Shown: positions 1-12,300 of the stretch, one piece after another
Layout of the letters: each line of letters starts with the position of its first letter
How positions within the stretch are numbered: position 1 is the stretch's first letter
Source: Cepaea nemoralis
Taxonomy: Eukaryota; Mollusca; Gastropoda; Stylommatophora; Helicidae
Assembly (NCBI GenBank): GCA_014155875.1
Contig: JACEFZ010018310.1
Span: 2,501-66,500 of the forward strand
Length of the DNA stretch: 64,000 nucleotides
Direction: 5' to 3'
Translations under genes and position numbers: made by a program
The notes under the pieces: model-generated
What the model was told of the DNA's origin: nothing
What the model saw: the letters and a program-made list of their open reading frames with translations, nothing else
The model's database searches: none

Positions 1-283
1 TTAGAACTTAAATGTATCTACATACATACCTGCTAAACCACCTTTTGTCCATCACAGTACCTACCTACTAACCCACCAATCCACGTACCCACCTACACAA
101 CCACTTAAACTACATTTTTACTCACCTACCTGTCCACCCGGTATACCTTCCCACCCATTGACCTATCATTCTACCTCCTTCTATTCTTCCTTTCACTGTT
201 CTCTTCCCCTCCTCATTCTACCCCTTATCTGCATCTCTATTTCCCATTGCACCTACTGTCAACGCTAATCAATTCACTTTCAG
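1..283 (+). other. Intron end upstream of first visible exon
   Basis: Pyrimidine- and ACCT-rich low-complexity sequence ending in the acceptor at 281-283. No further exon seen. Confidence 0.5.
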
Positions 284-395
284 AATGTGTATAACCTGAA
301 TGCCTTGGACATGGCCAGGGGAGATTACCTAGGATACCATGGCCCTCAACTGGAAATGCAGGATGCTTACGAAATAGCTCAGACAGCATTTACAG
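284..395 (+). CDS. P4HA-like exon 1 of window
   Basis: Acceptor cactttcag before 284 and donor gtagg at 396. It reads NVYNLNALDMARGDYLGY and onward, matching the family segment QDTYNLDT..ISKGNLPG that links the N-terminal domain to the TPR region. Incoming phase is taken as 0 from this alignment; outgoing phase is 1. Confidence 0.85.
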
Positions 396-3300
396 GTAGG
401 AGTTTGAACTTAATTTCATTAGCTGGGGGATCAGCGTGGCAGAATGGATAAGAGCGTTTGCTATTAAACTTCTGGTGTGCTGATGCTGAGGTAGCGGGTT
501 CAACCCCTACACCGGTCAGTTGGACTAAAATGTTGATTTCTCGCCCTTGACTTAGGGAAATAAATTACAAGTACCTAAGAAGTCGGAGTGGGTTCGCCTG
601 ATGGTGAGAGACACTGGTAATAGGGACAGCAAAAATCAGCTCAGTGCACTAGAAGTAGTAGAAGGTGTATGGACTGGCTTACGTTCAACGCGAGTGAACG
701 CAACAACCCACAAAAAGGAAAAAAATTAATTAGCTCAAGACTGGTGGTATAAAATTACATTTTGTAAAGATAACATTTACTGGAAAGGTCAGGGCTTAAT
801 TCATTATGTCAGGAAGGCTTGCCGAATAATAGTATATTATGTAAAGATAATGTTTCACGGCAAGAACGAAAAAGAGAACATCAAACGAACACGCTATGAA
901 AATTACAAGACTAACAAAGAAAGGATCAAATGTCAAAAAGAAAGAGAGCTTATATATCAACTATCATCATCATCATGTGCCGTGCCGATAAACGTGAGCG
1001 GTCATGTTTCGTCATCTCACACGATCACTAGAGTCGTGGATCATCTCCGCGTTCTCGTCTCAGTTATGCCATGTGCCCAAGCGATCCAGATAGTGTTTTT
1101 ACACCAAGTTTTCGAGTTAGCGTGCCCAAAAGATCTTGATCGTCTGTGTCGCATTACTCTAATCAGTTTACTGTTTTCAATTATTTTTTGTAGGACATGC
1201 TCTTTGGCTTTCCCATGGTTTTCTTTGCATTTTCCTCAGACAGAAAAAAAACAACGAGCAAGTCCTCCAAGAAACAAACGAAAACCGTAAACTGATTACA
1301 GAAATTAGACATGGACAGTCAAGATTTTGGGGGGGGCAGGTTATCAGAGGAAATAAACTAGAGGACTTTGTGACAGCTGGCAAGATTGAGGGAAACGAAC
1401 GAAGGGGAAGACAGAGAAGTGAATACCTGGATGACTTGGCCAAGTGGCATGGTCGAGACAATCACAGAGCTGATCCACGAATCTGGTGATCTCGTTTGAG
1501 ATGGCGACCACGCGTATCGGCATGACACACTATGGTGAATTGACCATTTTCAATAAAGAGATCCCCTGCCAACCGCCGAGAACTTGAGATGACAACCAAC
1601 ATCTGCTGGCAGGCAGTTCCCCTGCCTGGTCCACTGTCGTGCCCAGTTTATCTCTAATGTCCTTGCTCTACACCTGGGTTTGCTAAATCCCGCATCTTCT
1701 TGCAGAAGCCACGCCCCTCCCCCCCCCCCCCAATCAGTGCCCTTTCACTAAAAGTGAAGCAGGCCTGTCAAAGTCGCCTGCGAGGGAGAGAGAGAGGAGA
1801 TAACATAACAACATCCTCATGGGAACTGGGCAGAGATACTCTGGGATGGCTGCTGCATCGGAACACTGAGAACGCGTGGGAATACCCAGTGTGCAGTGAC
1901 GTCGTTGGATATCATTTTCACTGGCACCTTGATGTCTTCACAGACGATAGTTTGTTATACTGTGCTTCAAAAGGCCACAATAACTACAACACATGGTAGC
2001 GAATGTGACTGATCATATCAATTCGCGCTGTAAATGTTCGTCCACAGTGGATGCATGTGACCATATGGTCATTTCCACCATCGCACACCATCTTACGTCT
2101 CAAACGCCCAATGTGTGCAATCATTTTCTCCTTTGTCTTTATTCCACTTCTGATCTTTGCCCCCCTTCCAACAGGTTCGGTGGCGACTTGCTCCCAATGT
2201 GCATTATCAATGCCTGTATCAATCATGTGTCCCTTACACACATCTTTGTATCATAGTAGAGGCCGACCCTGAGGTCTCTTACCCATCTGTAATTCTCCAA
2301 AAAAGATGTCCTTTGGTATTCTGCCAACATCCATCTTCCTAACGTGTCCTATCCATCTAAGTATACAAAGACTGAGCGTGGAACAAACCGTCTCACACAA
2401 CCTGATTTTTTCCCAATACTTCAGTACTTTTGATTTTCAACATTGTGCTACAACAAGGCATAATACCCACAACCCATTGCGGTGACCAGGAATGGAGTTA
2501 TAACTCTCCAAAGCACAAAAGCCTGGGCTGAATTGTTGAGACCATGCATCATGATCCCTCTCTCGGCCTGTCTAGTTTACTCCAGATGAAAAGTAACACC
2601 AATACACCTGGAACAAGACAAGCTGCAGAAGCTGCCGGATCAGCAAAGCAATGCTCTAACTGTCCGACTGTCTGAGCTTCGATCCTAGACCAGTTGCCGA
2701 CCAAGGCTTAGGACCTCGTCTGCCCTGCCATGACATTTAGTCGTTAGGTTCCATTTCCTCCCATTAGAGTAAGGTTGTACCTTCCTATTGTGCTCACCCG
2801 TCCGAAGCCGTTGGCACACTGTGGGGTGTCGGGTTTGGTGAGCGGTGCTATAGCGTGACGTTATATAACTGCTCTATCCATGCCACTGTGGGGTTTCACA
2901 TGGCCGGAGTATTTCAATTTCGGAGATAAGACCAGTTTATGAACCAGTTCTCTTCCACGTTCAGATCATGTAGTATGTCAGTTTATTTTGTCTATTATTA
3001 TCTTACCCGGCTCCGTGGAGAAGGCATTGCGAACGAAATTCGTAATCCCTCATACCGCATTCGAAACACAGCTGCAGGCGATTTGGAAGCACACGCCTTG
3101 GTATTATTTTGATACAATGGGATGAGCGTTGGTTGTTCATAAAGCAGTGGCAAGCTACTGAGCGTAAACTTGCCAAGAAATCATAAACAGCCAAAAATGT
3201 TGGGGTTAATTAAGACTTCCTGTAAAGGACATACAACTAATTTATCAAAACTTGTTATTCTCTTACAGAAGGGAAACTTAATGAAAGCCTGGAGTGGCTA

Positions 3301-6300
3301 AATGTATCCCTGACCTTGCAGAGCTACAGACACCAGAAGCCCGATTCCGACCGGGAATCGTCGCCTTCACTCGGGGCCATCAAAGCTCTCCTTGGTCGAG
3401 TGCACTTGTTTGTAAGTAGTACATTGACGTCTTTCTGGAAATATCAATGGCCACCTCTTTGTGGAAACATCACAGCTCATCTTCGTCAAGTGCACTTGTT
3501 TGTAAGTTAGTACATTGACGTCTTTGTTGAAACATCAAAGCTCTTCTTTATCGAGTGTACTTGTTTGTAAGTTAGTAAATTGACATCTTTGTCGAAACAT
3601 CAAAGCTCCACTTTGTCAAGTGCACGTGTTTGTAAGTAGTACTGTCACCTCTTTGTTAAAATATCAAAGCTTTACTTGGTCGAGTGCACTTGTTTGTAAG
3701 TTGTCCTGCCATCTCTTTGTCGAACCATCAAAGCTCTCCTTGGTCGAATGCACTTGTTTGTAAATAGTGCTGCCATCTCTTTGTCAAACCATCAAAGCTC
3801 TTCTTGGTCGAATGCACTTGTTTATAAGTAGTGCATTCACCTCTTTGTCGAAACATCAAAGCTCCCCTTGGTCGAATGCACTTGTTTATAAATAGTGCTG
3901 CCGCCTCTTTGTCGAAATATCAAAGCTCCCCTTGGTCGAGTGCACTTGTTTGTAAGTAGTGCTGCCATCTCTTTGTTGGAACATCAAAGCTCCTCTTTGT
4001 CAAATGCACTTGTTCGAAAGTAGTTCGTTCATTCACCTCTTTGTTGAAATATTGATTGTGAACGTTCAGCATGAGTTAACATATCTTAAAGTCACAGACG
4101 CAAGGTTATTTCTGCCTGAAATGTTCAAAAAGAATGAGTAAATAAAAAAAAAAAAAATGAATAAAAACACATGAAATTAGTCAGAGAAGCTTAACAAGAA
4201 TGCAGTCACAAGTCACAGAACTGACATTACGACTGTAAAGACTTCGTCAGCACAGGTAATAATGGAGGAAAAAAGTCGCTTAAAAGTCGACAGGGTCGAC
4301 TTCATTGCACCGGGCTTTTATCCCATATGGCTCGGTCTCTTTCCGCAGCGCGGAAAGCGTCGCACAAAGCACGAACTCCGTAGCTCTAGCGACGACTCAC
4401 AGGAGTCTCTGAAAAATTTCACTCGTGAACCAAAGGACGCAGCCCAGAATCGAACCCAATCCTTTGGAGTCATACGGCTTGGCCACTTCGCCACAGAGAC
4501 TCCCAAGGAAATAATGGATACCGCAGCCAGAAATACCGACTGCAGATCTCATGTGTTCGTGTTTTCTTTCTTTCTGAGCAGCCAACTAATGCTGTCTCTT
4601 AATTCTGCATGAAGATTTGAACACGTTTCCTTGGCCTCAAAATCATATACACCCTGTGCTCGGTCATTAATTTATATAGAGAGTCTCCGTGGCCAAATGA
4701 TTCTGACATCTGCCTCGCACTGCGAAGGTTGTGGGTTCGAATCGAGACCACGTTATTCGGTTCACGAGTAAAATTGTCTCGGAGACTACTGGGTGTCGTC
4801 GCTGGAGCTACGGAGTTCGTACTGCGTTTGACACTTTCGGCAGGCCGTCGTGCGGACAGAGTTCGAGCTATTTGAGATAACACCCGGTGCAAATAGTTCG
4901 ACCTTATAGATGTTTACAACCCTTTAAACGACTTTTAAGCGACTTTTTAAAAAACTTTTAGACTTGCGTGCACCACAGGTGTAGGTGGCCAATCTTTCCC
5001 TCACGTAGCGAACGCCGAGCTCAGGGATCGAACCCACGTTCTCCCTCGCTCATACCATTGTCAATGTAACCTCCTAACCATTATACCAACGCGCCCGTTA
5101 CGATCATTTGTGGTGTAAAACATGTTGTCTGTATTTGTGGTTTAAAACATGTCTGTAATTGTAGTTTAAAACGTGTGTGTATTTGTAGGAGATTGCCATC
5201 AGTATCAACCCAAAGTTAATCTTCTAGGCAAGTTACCATCGCGTAACAGTGAAGATGTGGTTTCTGAGGAAAATGCAAGGAATACCACGGACAGACAGAA
5301 AAATGTCCAATGGGTAATTCCTACAAGGAACAAATGAAAATCTTGAACAGAATAGAGAAATTAGACGCGGACAATAGGAGTATTTTTTAGCACGTTATGA
5401 GAAGAAGTAAACTGGACAACTTGGTCACAACTGGCCAAATTGAGGGGAGCAGATCAAGGGGAAGGCCGAGAAGAAAATACTTAGATGGCTTGACCACGTG
5501 GTATGGTCGAGACAAAAGCATAGAGCTGATTCACGACTCTGGTGATCGCGTGAGATGGCGAAACAGGACTATCCACGATTATAAGCATGGCAAATGATGA
5601 ATGGAGTTATCCAATGTTGTCTGAAAGAGAATTTAACATTGAAGTTTATGCTTATTAATTTATATGCGTTGTTTCATAATCTTATCTTCTTGCTACCAAG
5701 CCCAATTAAGAGCCATTTCAAAAGACAATTGTTTGGTTTCTTTCAGAACGGCAGCCCGCATCTGGCCGAGGCGTTGTACCATGAGGCCAAAAAACTGGGT
5801 ATGCATATTTACAATTATTTATATCTGTGAGTTTGTCTGTGTGTATGTCCGGGTGATTTACATCTTTTTCTTCTTCAGCATTCCGAGCCATTGAGGTTCT
5901 TTGCTGGAGATACAAGCCGTCTCCATTCGTCTCTCTGGTTGAGCTTCTCTTGCCAGTCGCTGATTCCAAGTGCTTGTAGGTCTGTATATATATTTTATAT
6001 CTCCACCGTCTTCTTGGTCTACCTCGGGGTCTACGGTCATTTATTTCTTGAGTGTAAGCGAGTTTTGTTTCTCTATTATCTTCCATTCTTTCTATATGCC
6101 CCAGCCATTGCAGTCTATTAGCCTTCATGATACCGGTGATTAGCGGGGACTTAAACAGGTCATAAATGTCTTTGTTACTTCTTCTTTTCCACTCTCCACT
6201 TTGTGTATCCCTAATGGGCCCAAAGATGCGTCTTAAGACTTTGTTCTCAAAGGTTTGTAACAAGGCTTTGTCTCCTTTAGTTGTACTCCAGGTTTCAGAG

Positions 6301-9300
6301 CCATACAGCACAACTGGTCTGATCAGTGTTTTGTATATTGTGATCTTGGTGTTACGAGATAGCGCATTTGATTTTAGTAGATGTTGTAGTGCATAGTATA
6401 TCTTATTTCCAGAGTTGATTCTAGTTTGTATTTCTTCCCTTATGATGTTGGAGCAGTTGAAGATTGTACCCAGGTATTTGTATGTTTCCGTTCTTTTAAT
6501 GGTCATATTATCTATTTGTATGTGGCCAGAGTTTTTAGCTGTTCCTTCTCTTGAAATTACCATATATTCTGTCTTATCTTCGTTGATAACCAGCCCCATC
6601 TGTTGAGCTTTTCCCTTTAAGTGAGTCAATATTTCCGATGTCTTTTGTTCATTTCCACCTATAATATATATATATATCATCTGCATAACCAAGCAGTCTG
6701 GATGTTCCTCCAATAGCACATTCCTCCTTTACCTTCCTTACAACTTTCTCTAGAGCCAGATTGAAGAGTAGCGGCGATAGTGCATCATCCTGTTTCAAGC
6801 CAGATGTTATTTGGAAAGGGTCTGATTTCCTGCCTTTATATGTTACTATATTATAAGTATCTTCCATGCATAGTCTGGTCATGTTGATTAACTTCCTTGG
6901 TATTCCAAATTCTGCATAGCATTCCATAGATTATTCCTTTGGACACTATCCGTAAGCCTTTTTAAAATCCACAAAAATGTTATGGAGATCTCTTTTATAT
7001 TCCCAATTTTTTTCGGCTGTTTGTCGTAAGATAAATATCTGATATATTGTTGATCTGTTTTGTCTGAAACCCGCCTGGTAGTCACCTAATATGTCTTCTG
7101 AATATGGTTTTAGTCTATTTAGTAATACCGCGGATAGTATCTTATAGCTTGTGGATAGGAGTGATATTCCTCTATAATTTTCATATTGGAACTTGTTTCC
7201 TTTCTTAAAGATTGGTATCAATAATGACTCTTTCCAGTCATTTGGGTATTTCTTCTGTCTTCCAGATTTTTATTATTAGTTCGTATAGCTTTAGATGTAA
7301 TGCGTGGCCGCCTGCCTTTATAAATTCAGCAGCAATTCCATCAGCTGGATTATTTGGTTGTTTCGGGATTTGAAATTTAAATATTGAGCACAACCCACTA
7401 CTGGCAACGCTGATCGTATTCTGGTATGAACCTAAGGCCTATCCACGTCAATATGGAAGCACTATACTCGAGTTTCGCTCTTGTTTGAGCTCGTCAGTAG
7501 TGCATATCCCTGACCGGATGCGGAAACAAGCCCCGGATCACTGGCGTGTGAAGCGGGTGTGTAACCACGCGGCACACGCTGGACACGCCAAATTATCATA
7601 ACAGAATATCACAACGCTACCCATCGTAGGCTATGCTCAAGATTGCCCAATCGCCGAGACTGACGTCCGTCAATCGATGTGGACCCGAACGATCAGGACT
7701 TCTCACTGGCAAGGAACACCAGGCCTCCTAAAATCCAGTGAGCAATAATCAAATTGATTATTTGGTTGTTTCCATCAGCCCCAGTTGCTTTATTGTTTTT
7801 AAGTCGTGTTATTACATATAGGATTTCTTCAAAAGTAGGTTCATAAGTTGGAACCGCTTCCTGTGGGAAAGTGTTATTTGGAGCTTCACAATTTAGTAAT
7901 TCAACAAAGTATTCTTTCCATGTGTTACACATTTCCTCATTGGTATTTATCATATTCCCATTTTTTGTCTTTTAAACCATATGTGTTGTGTTGGTGCCCT
8001 TGTTTCATTGACTTCAGTTCTTTAAAATACTCTCTTTATTCGTCTTTCTGGTGATTAGTTTCCATATCTTTGATTATATTGCTCATATATTCTCGCTTCT
8101 GCTGCCGAACTATTTTTGTAGCCTCTTTACATTCAGTTCTATATTGCTTTTCATTTTGGATGTTGTTGATGCCATTTAACCACAACTGTCTGGCATGCTT
8201 TTTCCTGATGACTGCTTCTTCACATTTTTTATTGAACCACCTGTTCTTTCTATGCATGGTTAACACACCGAGACATTCTTCTGCTGTAGTTTGAATTGTA
8301 TTCTTGATGTTCAACCAAGTTTGGTCAACGCTTTCCTCCAACAGGCTTTGTAGAATTTCAAGTTTAAATTTTATTTCATCTGCAAATTTCTCTTTGACTG
8401 TACTTTCTTGTAGTTTTTCTGTTATATGTTGGGTGTAACCTTTGTAGTTAAGCATAGAAAGTTCTCTTAAGTTTTATTTTAAATTTTGCTCTAACAAGGA
8501 AATGGTCGCTGTGGAACTCAGCGACTCTATAACTTCTAACTTATTGTATGTTTGATGCATTTTTGTTGTTAATTAAAATGTGATCTATTTGATTATAGGT
8601 TCTTTTGTCACATGGTTTCCAAGTTTGTTTATACATATCCTTTCTTTGTAGTCTGGTACTGCTAATCTGCAGTCCTTTGGCTTCTGCAGGTTGATGACTC
8701 TCCATCCATTTTCATTTGAAGTTGTATGTAGGCTTTTCCATACCGGCAACTTTTTTATGAGTTTACTCTCTACCTATTTTTGCATTGAAGTCTCCCAGCA
8801 CAATCTGGATGTCCTGTTTGGGGGTTTCTTCTATGACATCTTCGAATTTCATTATAAAAGTCTTCTTTAACGTCATCTTCTTTCTCTTCAGTAGGTGCAT
8901 GTACATTAATCATCGTTATATTTTTCCATTTACCTTTTATTCGTAATTTACTAATCCTGTCATTAACAGCTTTAAAGTTTAGAACGTTCCCCCATAACTC
9001 TTTTTTGATGACAAAACCTGTTCCTAATTCATGTTTATTTTGGGTGTTTCCTCCATATATTATAATCATTCCATTTTGCTCTAAAGTACCCTCTCCTGGC
9101 CACCTTATTTCTTGAATTGCTGTTATATCCATTTGATATTCAACCAGCTCCCAGGTTAGTTCTTCAGCCGCTCCAGCTCGATATAGTGTCCGTACATTCC
9201 ATGTTCCAAATCTCAAAAGTCCTTTAACGTTAAAAGGTCGTTGTTCAAATAAGTCAGTCCGAATTCGAGGCTTATTTATCTGTTTCGTAACAAAATAGTT

Positions 9301-12300
9301 TTTACAAAGGTGGGATTTACAACATAGGGGTATGTAAATAACGGCTTGTTTGTGTAGTGGTTAGGGCGTTACCAAGATCGTTGTGGGTGAGGGTTCGTTG
9401 TGGGTGAGGGTTCGTTGCCTGCCAAGATCGTTGTGGGTGAGGGTTCGTTGCCAACTGTCGTCACTCGCTACGAGAGGAAAATACTGGCCGCATTTTCCTT
9501 TATGAACGCAGACTTAAAAAATATGATTTTTCTAATACTTCACATACACACATCAGACTTACAAAATGTGATGTTTCTAACACTTCACATACACACATCA
9601 GACTTACAAAATGTGATGTTTCTAACACTTCACATACACACATCAGACCTACACAATGTGATGTTTCTAATACTTCACATACACACATAAGACTTACAAA
9701 ATGTGATGTTTCTAACACTTCACATACACACATCAGACTTACAAAATGTGATGTTTCTAACACTTCACATACACACATCAGACCTACACAATGTGATGTT
9801 TCTAATACTTCACATACACACATCAGACCTACACAATGTGATGTTTCTAATACTTCACATACACACATCAGACCTACACAATGTGATGTTTCTAACACTT
9901 CACATACACACATAAGACTTACAAAATGTGATGTTTCTAATACTTCACATACACACAGCTGGTTCCTGCCACTGGACTTGTGTGCGTGTGCGCGCGCGCG
10001 CGTGTGTGCGTGCGTGTGGTTGTTTTTTTCTCGTGTTCGTGTGTTCGTTCGTGCGTTCGTTCTGTGACCTCAACAGTAAGCTGTTCTCAGGAAAGAGCAG
10101 TAAGTTCATCGCATATCTGGCCCGGGAACTGTGGTAGTGCAGGTACTAGACACCAGCTTCCCGGCTTCGAATCCACATCGGGCGGTTGTTTCAATCAGAC
10201 CTGGGTGTCATGTTCGCCCAAGCCTGCCACGGGTACTAGTAAATGTTTTGGGGAGTAAAGGCGATCGGCATGATACAGACCACATCACTCTTCGGGTGCC
10301 GATTGGTCTAAAACACATTATGAGTTTAGCAGCGTAAACCAAATGCGAATACGTTTTGTAAACTGGTTCGGTTTAATATCTGGCCCGTAGCACTGTGCGG
10401 CGCTGAAACTTGAAGCTCTAAACACATAAATCATTACAAGATCTTTGAACAGTTTGTTTGGCATGCACAAGGCGAGCTGGGGATACAGGAAATCGAATGA
10501 ACTAAACCTTAATTCAGTGGTTCTCAACCTCTTTTGGAACGTGCCCTCTTCACCATATTTTCAGAACGTCATCCCCCCCTCCTATTTCCACCCTAAAAAT
10601 TCCCCCCCCCCCCCGCCCCTGCACAGTATACACAGTATACGTAATAATGGAAGCTAAACATATACTAAAACAAGTCTAGACGTCCACATAATACGTGATT
10701 TGCGAGTCTACTTAAGTTATAAAATGAATTTCAGACGGGTGAGACGTACAGAACTATAACGTATGAAAGGAAAAACAATATCAAGTAATCGGTTCTTGTA
10801 TTAACGCGATCTTGAAATGATCTTAAACCCCCCCCCCCCCCCCCCCCCGAAACCCTAAAATTTCCCCCTGGGGGGAATTCCCCACCGGTTGAGAAGCACT
10901 GCCTTAATTACTTTGGCGAATGGCGAACCATTAAAAAAAATATGTTTGTCAGTAGTTAGTCTGTCGGTCGGGCTGCCTGCCTGCCTACCTTCGCTTTCCA
11001 CAACAGGCTGACATATATGTGAATGAATCGATACGACTAAGACTGGGGAATTTTGGCATCATTTTAACAGTCTCAGGCTTGACTACATGTCGTCGCTATT
11101 TGTGAGTTTTGACAATTTTCGTGCGTGATCACGGAGCATGATTTGTTACAATTTCAGACATGACTGCATTGCATCATTTGTGACAGTTTCGGGGATTCTT
11201 CTTCTTCTGCTGCGTTCATCCGGAGTTTCTTTTTTTTTCGGACGTGACTGCGTTGTACCTGTTTACAGCAGAGCTGCGTTCTTGCGCCGTTAGGCCCCTA
11301 AAATGTGTCTTCAAAGCCAGGTCTATCATAGACACGAACCCACACCTATGGAATATGAATAGAATTCGCTTATAACCATTGAAATAGCACCATAGGTCTC
11401 AGAATTGTATGTAACACCAGCATAAGTCAAATAAAAAACACATCGAAACGTAATGTGAGCGCCAAAAAATCAATTATTCAGGTGCCGTCTCCACAATGAA
11501 GGTTAGCTGCAATGGATCTCCAACACTGTCTGTCTCTCACCCTGACTGTATATTCTGTCAGGCTGATGTTCGTCCATCTCTTGATGTTATCTTCCCACTT
11601 GTATCGGTGGCTGCCTCTTGCTCACTTGCCTTCAACCTTGCCCTCCAGTATGGTTTTTATAAGAGTTTTATGCCTTTTAACGTGCTCGAAATATTTCACT
11701 TGTCTGTATTTTATTTCTTTCATCAACTCTCTTTTCATTCCCAGTTTTTCTAGAACCTGTATTTCATTGTTTTCGTTTCCATGAAGTACAACATGCTGCC
11801 AAATAATGCATATTTTTATTTATGAATCCAACTGATATTTTCTTTTTCATGACTATCTAGATCCGACGGCTGGGGACGTCCAGGAACTGGACGCTGAACT
11901 TGTCACTCAGCCCAGAGCTGAGCCGCCGACACAGCATTATTACTTCAGTAACTTCAGCCGTCTGTGTAGCTTGGAGAACCGGCACTATCCTGCGGTAGGT
12001 CGTTTCCCGCTTCAACTTTCTTAGTACTGCTATTTCAGCCTCTGTTGTTGTTGCTAGTGTGTTTTTGTTGTTGTTGTTGGTTGTTGTTGTTGTTGTTGTT
12101 GAGTGATTCAGAAGGGTTAATCTTTCCCCATTCGTTATAAAAGTGTATGTCATGATATATGGGCGTTTGTATATGCTGTTTCTTTAATTGTTATACACTA
12201 TGTTCTCAGGAGATTTTATTGTTGCAATTCTTGTTTTTGTTCGCCTTGTTCTTCTTATTCCTCTTCTTCCTCTTCTTCTTCTTATTTTCCTTCCTTTTTC

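Larger units (their letters stand above)
5868..9290 (-). mobile_element. RTE-like non-LTR retrotransposon, decayed, antisense in intron 3
   Basis: Minus-strand order: apurinic-type endonuclease (9216-8770), linker (8455-8036), reverse transcriptase in broken frames (7953-6649), C-terminal domain (from 6719) and a GAA-rich 3' tail near 5868-5880. Frameshifts and stops make it inactive. The lack of RNase H and the microsatellite-like tail fit RTE-type elements; clade assignment is inference. A second 3' end of the same family is at 34900-35070. The RT part is interrupted by a 392-bp insertion at 7364-7755. Confidence 0.8.

Noticed and set aside
4680..4780. tRNA gene
   Set aside because: A and B boxes are present, but the acceptor stem is not closed and the sequence is a dispersed SINE family. 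The same applies to the other tRNA-like heads.
5160..5230. Possible extra P4HA exon after the acceptor-like TTTGTAG
   Set aside because: Sequence after it matches LINE family 1 debris, and exon 2 already joins exon 3 in phase.
5718..5867. Extension of the LINE C-terminal frame over exon 3
   Set aside because: The LINE ends at its GAA tail near 5868; the rest is host intron and antisense exon 3.
9500..9915. Repetitive 137-codon and similar frames (CVCEVLETSH repeats)
   Set aside because: Product of the 45-bp minisatellite, open on both strands.
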